Origin: CAVRAW01 sp963716135
GTDB taxonomy: Bacteria; Planctomycetota; Planctomycetia; Pirellulales; JADZDJ01
Length of the DNA: 64,000 nt
Assembly (NCBI GenBank): GCA_963716135.1
Contig: OY970289.1
Location: forward strand, 2,790,001 to 2,854,000
Direction of reading: 5' to 3'
The notes under the pieces were generated by a model, which had not been told where the DNA came from, did not search any database, and worked only from the letters and a program-made list of their open reading frames with translations. This document shows positions 43,466-51,507 of this stretch, piece after piece (position 1 is the first letter of the stretch; every line of letters starts with the position of its first letter). Position numbers and translations under genes: made by a program.

Positions 43466-44464
43466 ATGGCCAACTACTTCCGCACACTTTGCAATCGATT
43501 CGGCAGCGGCTGGACCAATTTTTGGTTCACGCCCAGCGATCCGATGGTGCTTTCGCTGATTCGAGTGCTGGTGGGCTTGCTGGCCATCTGGTGGTATCTG
43601 GGCTACTACGCCGATTTGCAGGCGTGGTTTGGCCCCCAGGGCATGTTCACCACCGCCCTGACGCAGCAGATGCGCACCGACGAAACCGGCACGCAGCATT
43701 TTGCTATTTCGATTCTCGATTACATCGACAGTGCTTCGGAACTGTGGTTCGTCTACGGTTTGGGCCTGGCGGCTTTGGCGATGATGACGCTGGGCGTTTT
43801 CTCGCGCGCCACGACCATCATCAGCCTGATTTTTGTGCTCTCGTTCATTCAGCGCGGTCCAATGCTGGCGCGCCCGGTAGATAGCGTCCTCGTCATGCTT
43901 TTGTTTTATTTGTGCATTGGCCCGTCGGGAGCGAGTTTTTCGATCGATGCCATTGTTCGCCAGCGCCGCCAGCGCGCCGCATTTTTGCGAACCGGCACGC
44001 TGCCGCCGATGGTTCGGCTCTCGAGCGCCGCCACCGTCGCGACGCGGCTGATGCAGGTTCACTTGTGCCTGATTTATGCAGCCTCGGCCGTCGCTCAACT
44101 ACAGGTGGAAACCTGGTGGCAGGGGACCGCCGTCTGGTGGATGATGGCGCGCTCCGACTCACGCTTGATCGATGTCACGGGACTGAGCCAAATGGGCCTG
44201 GCATTCGAGTATCTTGTGAACTTCTGCACGCACGCTATCGTGCTTTTCGAACTGTGCTTTGCGCTTTTGGCCTGGAATAAGCTGGCCCGCCCGATCTTAT
44301 TAGTGCTGGGTTTGTTCGTCTGGACCGGCATCGCGTTGGTGAGCGGGGCGGCCAGCTTCGCCGTGGCAATGCTGATTGCCAACCTCGCCTTCCTGCAGCC
44401 AGAGACTTTGCGTGCGTGCTGCGGCAGGGAGCAGGCGGCAGGCAGCGTGCAGCAGGCGGCGTGA
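43466..44464 (+). CDS. HTTM-domain membrane protein (vitamin K gamma-carboxylase-like fold)
   Basis: A 332-residue protein with several hydrophobic helices. FWFTPSDPMVLSLIRVLVGLLAIWW and WFGPQGMFTT at the N-terminus, the helix pair SRATTIISLIFVLSFIQR and ARPVDSVLVMLLFYLCIGPSG, and QVHLCLIYAASAVAQLQVETWWQGTAVWW follow the HTTM (horizontally transferred transmembrane) pattern. The family includes gamma-glutamyl carboxylase relatives, but substrate and activity in bacteria are mostly unknown. Confidence 0.75.
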   Translation: MANYFRTLCNRFGSGWTNFWFTPSDPMVLSLIRVLVGLLAIWWYLGYYADLQAWFGPQGMFTTALTQQMRTDETGTQHFAISILDYIDSASELWFVYGLGLAALAMMTLGVFSRATTIISLIFVLSFIQRGPMLARPVDSVLVMLLFYLCIGPSGASFSIDAIVRQRRQRAAFLRTGTLPPMVRLSSAATVATRLMQVHLCLIYAASAVAQLQVETWWQGTAVWWMMARSDSRLIDVTGLSQMGLAFEYLVNFCTHAIVLFELCFALLAWNKLARPILLVLGLFVWTGIALVSGAASFAVAMLIANLAFLQPETLRACCGREQAAGSVQQAA

Positions 44465-44482
44465 AGCGGGCATCGGCTCGGC

Positions 44483-44499
44483 GGGAGCCTCGCCCTCCC
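44483..44499. repeat. REP-like family B hairpin (inverted copy)
   Basis: GGGAGCCTCGCCCTCCC is the exact reverse complement of the 17-bp core at 3403 and 5559, preceded by CGGCTCGGC. It lies in the short gap between two convergent genes. Confidence 0.7.
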
Positions 44500-44503
44500 A
44501 GCA

Positions 44504-45754
44504 TTACGCCACGCGGCAGATAAAGCACTTCAAGTATTCGCTCTCCAGGCAGGTGGCGCTGATGGGATGGTCGGGCGCCGCCCCGCGCTGCTGGAGCACT
44601 TGAATCTGCCGGCCGGTGCGCTTGGCCACTCCGGCCAGCATGTGCAAGAAATCTTCGCGCAGCACGTGCCCCGAGCAACTGCACGTGACCAGAATCCCGC
44701 TTGGCTCCAGCAGATCGACCGCCAGGCGATTGAGCCGGTGATACGCCATCAGCGCGTCGTCGACCGCGGCCCGGCTGCGGGCGAATTTTGGCGGATCGAG
44801 AATCACGCCGCCGAACCGCTGCCGGCTATTCACCAAGTCCTCGAGTGTTTTGAAGCCTTCGCCGACGTGAAAGTGCAAGTTGGCCAGGCCGTTGAGCTCG
44901 GCGTTCGCCCGGGCCAGTGCAATCGCCTTCTCGCTGGAGTCGACGCACAGCACTTCGCTGCCGCCGTGCCTGGCCGCATTCAAGGCAAAGCCGCCGCTGT
45001 AGCAGAACATGTCGAGCACTCGACGGCCGCGCAGAAACTCCGCCGCCGCGCGCCGATTCTCCCGCTGATCCAGATAAAAGCCGGTTTTCTGCCCCTCGCG
45101 CAAATCGACCCCGTAGCGCAGGCCGTGCTCTTCGATAAACGCCGGTCCGGCGGGCAACTGGCCCCAATGCCGGCCCGCTTCGTGCGGCAAACCTTCCATC
45201 TGCACCGCGCCGCGTTCCTCGCGCAGCACAATGCCGCGCACCGGAACCAGCTCGAACAGCATGGGCACAAGGCGCTCCAGCCGTTGATGAATCGCCAGGG
45301 CCGTGGCTTGGACCGCCAGATATTCCCCGTAGCGATCGACCACCAGTCCGCTCAATCCATCGCCTTCGCTGAACACCAGGCGCGCCGCGCCGCCCGGATC
45401 GGTGTAGCCCAATTGGCGGCGCAACTCAATCGCTTTCTCCAATTGCCGACGAAAGAACGCATCGTCCAAGAGCTCTCCGGGGTCCCACGTGTAGAGCCGC
45501 ACGCGCAAGCGGCTGCGGCTGTTGAACAGCCCGCGGGCGATGAACTTGCCCTTATCGGAAATCAGATCGACCACTTCGCCGTCGGCTGTTGAGCCTTCAA
45601 CCTTGGCCACTGCGGAATCGAGCACCCACGGATGTCGGCCGAAAAACGGCTGTGCTTTGCGCGGCTTGAGCACCACCTGGGCAACGCTCAGTCCCGGCGC
45701 GCTTTCGCCCATTGAAGGCGCATGGCCAGAAGTCAAATCGGTCGTTTGCGACAT
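44504..45754 (-). CDS. rlmI: RlmI-like 23S rRNA m5C methyltransferase
   Basis: A 416-residue protein with an N-terminal PUA-like domain (PFFGRHPWVLDSAVAKVEG), the YTDPGGAARLVFSEGDGLSGLVVDRYG segment, then a SAM-binding domain (VLDMFCYSGGFALNAARHG) and LDPPKFARSR..VTCSCSGHV, closely resembling RlmI (C1962 of 23S rRNA). The Cys in CSCSGHV is the putative catalytic residue. The start MSQTTDLTSGHA at 45754 is assumed; the longer frame to 45862 has no family similarity. Confidence 0.87.
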   Translation of the reverse strand: MSQTTDLTSGHAPSMGESAPGLSVAQVVLKPRKAQPFFGRHPWVLDSAVAKVEGSTADGEVVDLISDKGKFIARGLFNSRSRLRVRLYTWDPGELLDDAFFRRQLEKAIELRRQLGYTDPGGAARLVFSEGDGLSGLVVDRYGEYLAVQATALAIHQRLERLVPMLFELVPVRGIVLREERGAVQMEGLPHEAGRHWGQLPAGPAFIEEHGLRYGVDLREGQKTGFYLDQRENRRAAAEFLRGRRVLDMFCYSGGFALNAARHGGSEVLCVDSSEKAIALARANAELNGLANLHFHVGEGFKTLEDLVNSRQRFGGVILDPPKFARSRAAVDDALMAYHRLNRLAVDLLEPSGILVTCSCSGHVLREDFLHMLAGVAKRTGRQIQVLQQRGAAPDHPISATCLESEYLKCFICRVA

Positions 45755-45845
45755 GGGGGCAGCTCGAGAAAAGCACGCTGGGCAGCTCCACTTGAGCATA
45801 ACCGCCGCGTTGCGCCGCCGATAGAGGCGATTGCTTGATGTAGGT

Positions 45846-45873
45846 AAGCCCAGGGGTTGCAACCCCTGGGCTT
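45846..45873. terminator. Perfect 13-bp palindrome between rlmI and a small gene
   Basis: AAGCCCAGGGGTT-GC-AACCCCTGGGCTT; a strong bidirectional hairpin without U-run, upstream of rlmI and 22 bases past the stop of the minus-strand small gene. It may also belong to the local REP-like families. Confidence 0.5.
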
Positions 45874-45894
45874 GAGGCGCGTAAATATTGGCGC

Positions 45895-46095
45895 TCAGTT
45901 TTGCGACGGGCGGATGTCGCGAGCCCCGCCGTGCTCATCCTGCGGCGGCTTGGGTGGGGCGGAAGGCGGATCGTCCTGCCGGCTATCGCGCCGTCCATCC
46001 GTGCTGGTTGCGCCTTTGGGGCTGGTTTGATTCAGCATGCGCCGCAGCAAACCGCCGCGATACAAACCACGCCAGCGGAATGAAATGACGTACAT
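45895..46095 (-). CDS. Possible small basic protein
   Basis: A 66-residue frame starting MYVISFRWRGLYRGGLLRRML and ending with a Pro/Asp/Glu-rich tail. No ribosome-binding site is distinct because the start abuts a REP-like repeat (46103-46126). No family recognised. Supported only weakly by its open frame and plausible start. Confidence 0.35.
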   Translation of the reverse strand: MYVISFRWRGLYRGGLLRRMLNQTSPKGATSTDGRRDSRQDDPPSAPPKPPQDEHGGARDIRPSQN

Positions 46096-46102
46096 GGGCG
46101 CC

Positions 46103-46126
46103 TCCGGAGGGCGTGCCCTCCGGCTA
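46103..46126. repeat. REP-like family A palindrome (inverted copy)
   Basis: TCCGGAGGGC-GT-GCCCTCCGGCTA; the reverse complement orientation of the copies at 1136 and 5527, differing in loop and flanks. Confidence 0.65.
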
Positions 46127-46170
46127 AGAGTGAATGGCAAGATTTGAGCGGAAAGCTACGAGCCGCTTAC

Positions 46171-46419
46171 CTACCGCGGCAAATAGCTGCTGCTGTAGGT
46201 GGCCGGTCCCGGCATCACCATCGTGCCCGGGGGGGCCATCATCGCGGGGCCAGCGCCGCCGCTGCACGGATCGCAGGCTTGGGGCTGCTCGCAACTGTCG
46301 CACGGCGCCTCGTAGGGCTGGCATTCGTTGCGCCGGCCGAACCTGCGGCACATCCCGCAGCAGCCAAGCGACGAAACTGTCGTGGCCGTCAACATCGTCA
46401 AGATCAGAAGCCGTTTCAT
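46171..46419 (-). CDS. Small Cys-rich lipoprotein
   Basis: An 82-residue protein starting MKRLLILTMLTATTVSSLGC with a lipobox-like SSLGC. The short mature part is rich in Cys (CRRFGRR, APCDSCEQPQACDPCSGG) and then Gly/Met/Pro (PAMMAPPGTMVMPG). Of the Cys-rich lipoprotein type frequent in planctomycetes. A GTG at 46431 would add four residues. No function assigned. Confidence 0.6.
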   Translation of the reverse strand: MKRLLILTMLTATTVSSLGCCGMCRRFGRRNECQPYEAPCDSCEQPQACDPCSGGAGPAMMAPPGTMVMPGPATYSSSYLPR

Positions 46420-46659
46420 GGCTGTTCTCACTTTCGAAACGAGTCAGGTGGGCGGCGATACGGGCGGGGCGTAAAGGGAGGGTCGCACAAATCTACATCA
46501 CCGCTCATGATGTGCAACCGCAACGTCTGGGAATTTTTTCCCACCATGTTGTTTTTCCGCAACGCCTCACCTGCGAAAGAGTGATATGTTTGGAATGGCG
46601 CGCCCGTTCTGCGCACTTTTGCGGTTCCGCCAGTGCTGTTGGAAACGACGAGATCAAAT

Positions 46660-48039
46660 ATGCCGGATGTTACGGATCTGCAGATTGCTCCTCGAAGGGC
46701 TCGATCACGCCGCGCAGCGCTGCCGGTGGTCTTGGCCATCCTGCTAGTGGGATGGCAAGTCGGCCCAGCGTCGCGAGTCTCGCCAGCCAGTTTCAAAACG
46801 TCGGCGACGATCCCCGCCGCCAAATCGGAATTGGCGATCGACACTGCCGCCGCGAAGAAGACTGCTGCCAAGGCGGCGGTCGAAGTTTTGGACGGCCCCG
46901 CACTGGGCGACCGCGTCGAAGTTGTCGTGCCCAAAGCGAATATCGCCAAACCTGCAGCCGAGCATTCGGCTGCGGCCGCCCATTCCGCGAGCACCGCTTC
47001 CAAGCCGATTCCCGCGATCGCCACTGCGACGGCGGTTCCCGCTAAAGCTGCTTCAGCGACCACTGCCGCTTCGTGTCCAATCGAAGCCGCGCCGTGCCAC
47101 CCCGAAGCCAAGCCCTGTCTGCCGCGCACCGCGGATGAAATCTGGCTGATTAGCACGCGCTGCTTGGGATGTCCCGATTGCGAAGCGGATCCACCCGATT
47201 TCGGCGTGTGGCAGTATGACTTGAAAGCCCACGAGTGGAATCGTTCCTCGCTCAAAGCCTTTCTCGCCGACCAAACTCCCTCGAAGCCGGACGTCGTTTG
47301 GATCCACGGCTACCGCATCGATGCGGCGGAAGCCGAAGAGCAGGGCCTGGGCGTCTATGAACAGTTGACCTCCGGCGTCTCGGGCGATCATCCCATACGG
47401 CTGATCGTCTATTCCTGGGCCGCCACGCCCACCGCCGGGATTATCGAAGACACGCGACTCAAAGCCGCCCGCACCAATAGCGAGGGCTATTATCTGGCAT
47501 GGCTGGTGAATCACATCGATCGCCGCGTGCCGGTGAATATCATCGGCTATAGCTTCGGCGCGCGCATCGCCACCGGCGCTCTGGAACTTCTGGCCGGCGG
47601 ATCACTGATGGGCCGCGCACTGGCCGACCGCGTCGAGCACCGCGCCCCCATGCATTCCATCCTGATCGCGGCGGCGATGAACGACGATTGGCTCGCCATG
47701 GGCCGGCCGCACGGCCAGGCACTGGAAGCCACCGACCGGATGTTGGCCCTGAATAATGGCTGCGATCGGGCGCTGAAGCATTACGCCGTCATCGATCCCT
47801 GCACCCGGCCGGAAGCGCTGGGATACACCGGCGTCATCGGCCCGCTGGGCGAGAACGGCCGCAAACTGTACGAGATCGATTTGTGCTGCACCGTCGGCAA
47901 GCAGCACAACTGGCGAAGCTACTTCTACAATCCCGGCGTGGTCGCCCGCATGCGTCCCTACGCCGGGTTGGGCGACGAAGAGCGATTGCAAACGGCGGAA
48001 CGCAAAGTGCAGAATGAAGGACACGTGATCGGCAATTGA
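46660..48039 (+). CDS. Exported alpha/beta-hydrolase-like protein
   Basis: A 459-residue protein. A basic N-terminus and helix (RRAALPVVLAILLVGWQVGPA) give an uncleaved anchor or signal. Next comes an Ala/Lys-rich linker with four prominent Cys (CPIEAAPCHPEAKPC..STRCLGCPDC), then a hydrolase-like core containing VWIHGYRIDAAE and the nucleophile elbow NIIGYSFGARIATGAL (GxSxG-type). Similar proteins occur in planctomycete genomes as hypotheticals. A substrate cannot be named. Confidence 0.65.
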   Translation: MPDVTDLQIAPRRARSRRAALPVVLAILLVGWQVGPASRVSPASFKTSATIPAAKSELAIDTAAAKKTAAKAAVEVLDGPALGDRVEVVVPKANIAKPAAEHSAAAAHSASTASKPIPAIATATAVPAKAASATTAASCPIEAAPCHPEAKPCLPRTADEIWLISTRCLGCPDCEADPPDFGVWQYDLKAHEWNRSSLKAFLADQTPSKPDVVWIHGYRIDAAEAEEQGLGVYEQLTSGVSGDHPIRLIVYSWAATPTAGIIEDTRLKAARTNSEGYYLAWLVNHIDRRVPVNIIGYSFGARIATGALELLAGGSLMGRALADRVEHRAPMHSILIAAAMNDDWLAMGRPHGQALEATDRMLALNNGCDRALKHYAVIDPCTRPEALGYTGVIGPLGENGRKLYEIDLCCTVGKQHNWRSYFYNPGVVARMRPYAGLGDEERLQTAERKVQNEGHVIGN

Positions 48040-48111
48040 TTTGACAATTCGCCCGATACATTCTCCAATCTTCCTCGTTCTGCCTTCTGCCTCCTGCTGG
48101 CTGCCGTTGCT

Positions 48112-49029
48112 GTGCCCGAACTCATTGCCTACCTGAATCAGCAGATCGCACCCGCTTCGCAGGCGGCGATTTCGCCATTCGACGCCGGATTTACTCTGGG
48201 CGCGACGGCCACGGAAACGCTGCGCACGTTCCGCGGCGAGATCTTCCGGCTGCCCGAGCATCTGCAGCGGTTGAAGCATTCGCTTCAAATCGCCAGGTTG
48301 CCGATGAAGGAGTCGCTCGACGACATCGCCGAAATCGCGGGCCGCGTGGTCGATCATAACCGCGCCCTGATCGATGCGGACGACGATCTCTCGGTGTCGA
48401 TCTTCGTCACTCCCGGCCAGACATCGCTATCGCCGGAAGATTGGGTGGCCATTCCGACCGTCGGCGTGGTCGCCTACCCGTTGGAATTTCGTTTTTGGGC
48501 GCATCGCTACGAAGAGGGCGTGTCGCTGGTCATCACGTCCATTCGCCAGGTGCCGGCCAACTGCTGGCCCCCCGAGCTGAAGTGTCGCAGCCGCATGCAT
48601 TACTTCTTGGCCGACCGCGAGGCACATCGGATCGAACCAATGTCACGGGCCTTGCTGTTGGATCAGGAAGGCTTCATCACCGAGGCCTCCACGGCCAACG
48701 TGCTGGCGTACTATGAGAAGGAAGGCCTCGTGTCGCCGCCGATTTCCGACGTATTGCCCGGCATCAGTTTGCAGGTGGTATCAGAATTGGCCGGCCGCCT
48801 GGGCATTCCATACGCGCACCGCAAAATGTCGCCCGACGATCTGGCGCGGGCCGACGAAGCGTTTCTCACCAGCACGCCCAATTGCATCTTGCCGGTCACG
48901 CGCTTCAATAAGCAACCGATCGGCAGCGGCAAGCCCGGCGCGATTTTCCAGAAGCTACTGGCGGCCTGGAACGAGATGGTCGGCTTCGACGTTGCGGAGC
49001 AAGCACGGCGATTCGTCCGGCGTCGCTAG
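48112..49029 (+). CDS. Class-IV aminotransferase (branched-chain/D-amino acid/ADC-lyase family)
   Basis: A 305-residue fold-type IV PLP enzyme. SPFDAGFTLGATATETLRTFRGEIFRLPEHLQRL forms the N-terminal signature, the Schiff-base Lys is probably in PELKCRSRMHYFLAD, and GFITEASTANVLAY and PGISLQVVSEL are the cofactor phosphate region. Members include branched-chain transaminase, D-alanine transaminase and aminodeoxychorismate lyase; the subfamily cannot be told. A GTG start at 48112 is assumed. The stop TAG is shared with a convergent gene if that gene's frame is corrected. Confidence 0.82.
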   Translation: MPELIAYLNQQIAPASQAAISPFDAGFTLGATATETLRTFRGEIFRLPEHLQRLKHSLQIARLPMKESLDDIAEIAGRVVDHNRALIDADDDLSVSIFVTPGQTSLSPEDWVAIPTVGVVAYPLEFRFWAHRYEEGVSLVITSIRQVPANCWPPELKCRSRMHYFLADREAHRIEPMSRALLLDQEGFITEASTANVLAYYEKEGLVSPPISDVLPGISLQVVSELAGRLGIPYAHRKMSPDDLARADEAFLTSTPNCILPVTRFNKQPIGSGKPGAIFQKLLAAWNEMVGFDVAEQARRFVRRR

Positions 49030-49992
49030 GTCTTCCGCCGGCGCCCGCCGCAGCCAGATTTCGCGCCAATAGGAATAGATGGCGCGAGGGCAGGGGCGTC
49101 GAAACCGGCTGGTGCACACGACGTTTTCCAGAATCACCGACACGCCGCGCGGATGGATAATCCGGCCGGTCGATTCTTCGATGATCTTTTCCACGCGTCT
49201 GAGCACGCGAAATTTCTTGCCGCAGTAGGGCAGCATCTCGCCGTCGAACGTGAGCCCGCGGTTCTTGCCGCCTTTATCCAGCGTGGCCACAATTTCTTCC
49301 CGGCTTTTCGCGATCACCCACTCGCCCGGCTGAAGATTGAGATCCTCGGTCGGAGTTTGCTTCAGCACGCCGGCGACATTCGGGTAGCCGCGGTGAAACA
49401 GTCGCAGGCGCACTTTGTTCCACATCGCGCCGACAAAGCCGAACACCACCTCGGCCGGCGGCACTTTGTTCACAAACACATCGCGAAAATATTGTCCGGG
49501 CTTCCACCACGGCAGCGGCCGGCTGGCGCGCTTCAACTCCGTCGCCTGACAGCGATAGCGAACCGGCGTTTCGTCCTTGGAGCTTTGAATCGTCGTGGCT
49601 TCCAACCAGGCGCGATCGCGCAGGACCGTCCCATTGCCATTCGGCGACGTCGCCGGCTGCCCGGCGCCCGCCGTCGAGCGCTTGAGCCATGCTTCCTTCC
49701 AAAACAGCAGGCATCCGGCCTGGCAACCGCCGTGGGCCGCCCCGTCGCACCGCAAGCCGTTGAGATGCACCATCCGTTCCATTTGCCGCATGCCGCTGGC
49801 GCTGACCGTGTCGCACGTCGAGTCGGCCCGCGCCTGCACGGGATACTTTTTTCCGCAAAAGGCCAGCATCTCCGGCATGAAGGGCATGCCGTCGAGCGCA
49901 CCATTTTCATCGAGCGTGGCCATAATCTCCGCGGCAGGGCGCACTTCAACCCAGTCGCCTCGCCGCAAATCGAGTTGTTCGGAGTCGTTCAT
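48955..49992 (-). CDS. Protein with tandem Cys-containing repeat domains, glycan cluster
   Basis: I do not recognise a named family. Two copies of a domain of about 100 residues are visible. Copy 1: GDWVEVRPAAEIMATLDENG then EMLAFCGKKYPVQARAD and CDGAAHGGCQAGCLLFWKEAWLKR. Copy 2: GEWVIAKSREEIVATLDKGG then EMLPYCGKKFRVLRR and RPCPRAIYSYWREIWLRR. The shared pattern is W(V)..EI.ATLD..G..EML..CGKK. As read the C-terminus overlaps the convergent gene by 75 bases; restoring a GC at 49041-49044 would give a stop at 49026 with CTAG-type shared stops. The start at 49992 is MNDSEQLDL. Confidence 0.6.
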   Translation of the reverse strand: MNDSEQLDLRRGDWVEVRPAAEIMATLDENGALDGMPFMPEMLAFCGKKYPVQARADSTCDTVSASGMRQMERMVHLNGLRCDGAAHGGCQAGCLLFWKEAWLKRSTAGAGQPATSPNGNGTVLRDRAWLEATTIQSSKDETPVRYRCQATELKRASRPLPWWKPGQYFRDVFVNKVPPAEVVFGFVGAMWNKVRLRLFHRGYPNVAGVLKQTPTEDLNLQPGEWVIAKSREEIVATLDKGGKNRGLTFDGEMLPYCGKKFRVLRRVEKIIEESTGRIIHPRGVSVILENVVCTSRFRRPCPRAIYSYWREIWLRRAPAEDLATPDESPCLLRNVEADHLVPGRQ

Positions 49993-50008
49993 GGAATCGT
50001 TCGCCGCG

Positions 50009-50653
50009 CTAGCCCAAGGTCGCCTTTCGGCAATGAAACGCCTCGGCAAAGCCGCTCTGGGCATTGCACTCCACGGCCCGAAGCCGCATCAGGCCTTCGA
50101 ACGTGCCCGCCGTGAACCACGGTTTTTCCCGTTGCGTTGGAAAGTGCGCCAACAAGTGGTCGATTTTCTTGCGCGCCACCGATTCTGTCAGCGGGACAAA
50201 AAAGTTCGGCGCGCCCAGGTCCCCTTCATACTTGGAAATCTCGTATTCCAGAATCAAGTGATCGCGAAACGCATTCCACGTCAGCTCCGCGATCAACCGA
50301 TGATCCTGGTGCCGGTCTTCGAGCCGATGCGTGAAGATCAAGTCGGGCTGCACTTCGCGCTGCAACTGCAAGAACCTTTCCTTGATTTCCATTCCCACGA
50401 ATGGAAAACACGTATCCCGGAAGTTGTGCAGCTCAACATGTTTTTTCGCCGCCGTTGCGAGCAACTGTTCTGCGCTGGCCCGAGCCTCGCTTCCGCGCTC
50501 GCCGCCGGCGCTAAACACCACCCAATGCACGGAGAGCTCGGGTTGTTGGGCCAACAGCGTCAGCAGCGTGCCGCCGGCGCCGATTTCCAGATCGTCGCTA
50601 TGCGCACCCAGGCACAAAATCGTCCGCAGCTTTTCGAAATTCAGTCGCAGCAT
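50009..50653 (-). CDS. PIG-L family deacetylase
   Basis: A 214-residue protein with the LmbE/PIG-L zinc motif CLGAHSDDLEIGAGGTLL near the N-terminus, and DLIFTHRLEDRHQDHRLIAELTWNAFR (HxxH-type third ligand region). Family members remove acetyl from N-acetylglucosamine-type sugars. It neighbours the sugar nucleotidyltransferase on the same strand (stop and start separated by one base), consistent with modification of an activated or lipid-linked amino sugar. Confidence 0.85.
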   Translation of the reverse strand: MLRLNFEKLRTILCLGAHSDDLEIGAGGTLLTLLAQQPELSVHWVVFSAGGERGSEARASAEQLLATAAKKHVELHNFRDTCFPFVGMEIKERFLQLQREVQPDLIFTHRLEDRHQDHRLIAELTWNAFRDHLILEYEISKYEGDLGAPNFFVPLTESVARKKIDHLLAHFPTQREKPWFTAGTFEGLMRLRAVECNAQSGFAEAFHCRKATLG

Positions 50654-50654
50654 A

Positions 50655-51503
50655 TTAGCGCGGTCGCTGTCGAATCGTCATGGGCAACAACTCGGCGTCG
50701 TCCGGCTCCGGCCCGCCGGGCATTGGCGCCGGCTCGTTCCAAACTTCCCAAGGCGTGTCGCCGCGGGCGACCATGTCTTCCAAGCGTTGCTTGTCTTTGT
50801 AGGTATCCATGCAGCTCCAGAAGCCTTCGTACTTGAGCGCGCTCAGCTCTTGCCGCGCGATCAGCCGCTGGAACGGCTGGTGCACCAGCTCTTCCCCCGG
50901 CTCTAGAAAATCGAAAATGCGCTGGTGCAAGACGAAAAAGCCGCCGTTGATCCAAGTGCCGGCATCACTGATGGGCTCGATGTCGCGCACGGCTCCGTCG
51001 CCGTCGATGTCGACGGTGTGCCAACTCTGCTGCGGCCGCACCGCCAAAAACATGGCGGTCGCCTGACGCTGCTGGAAGGCGCGAATCAATCGCGGCAGCG
51101 GCAAATCGGTTAGCCCGTCGGTATAGTTGGCCAGGAACGATTCTTCGCCCGCCAGGTGCGGCCGCACCGCCTGCAGCCGCTCGCCGATGTTGGCATTGGC
51201 GCCGGTATCGACGAAGGTGATCCGCCAATCGTGAATATCGCTTTTCAGCAAATCCACTTTGCCGCCGGGCTGCAGCACAAAATCGTTGCTCAAGCACTCG
51301 TTGTACTGCAGAAAATAATTCTTGATCGCCTCGCCCTTCCACCCCAGGCACAAGATGAAATCCTTGTGGCCCCAATGGGCGTAGTACTTCATCACGTTCC
51401 AGAGCACGGGCCGCTGGCCGACGTTGACCAAGGGTTTGGGAATGTTTTCCGCATGCTCCCGCAGTCGCATGCCCAACCCGCCGCAAAACAATACGACTTT
51501 CAT
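50655..51503 (-). CDS. Sugar-1-phosphate nucleotidyltransferase (glucose-1-phosphate cytidylyltransferase-like)
   Basis: A 282-residue NTP transferase starting MKVVLFCGGLGMRLREHAENIPKPLVNVGQRPVLWNVMKYYAHWGHKDFIL. The CGGLGMRLRE P-loop and VGQRPVLWNVMKYYAHWG pattern fit RfbF-type CTP:glucose-1-phosphate enzymes; YTDGLTDLPL holds the metal-binding Asp; EGFWSCMDTYKDKQ is the C-terminal segment. It probably supplies CDP- or UDP-sugar for the cluster. A cytidylyltransferase fits the presence of CDP-sugar type modifiers such as the C-methyltransferase-like gene. Confidence 0.85.
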   Translation of the reverse strand: MKVVLFCGGLGMRLREHAENIPKPLVNVGQRPVLWNVMKYYAHWGHKDFILCLGWKGEAIKNYFLQYNECLSNDFVLQPGGKVDLLKSDIHDWRITFVDTGANANIGERLQAVRPHLAGEESFLANYTDGLTDLPLPRLIRAFQQRQATAMFLAVRPQQSWHTVDIDGDGAVRDIEPISDAGTWINGGFFVLHQRIFDFLEPGEELVHQPFQRLIARQELSALKYEGFWSCMDTYKDKQRLEDMVARGDTPWEVWNEPAPMPGGPEPDDAELLPMTIRQRPR

Positions 51504-51507
51504 GGTG

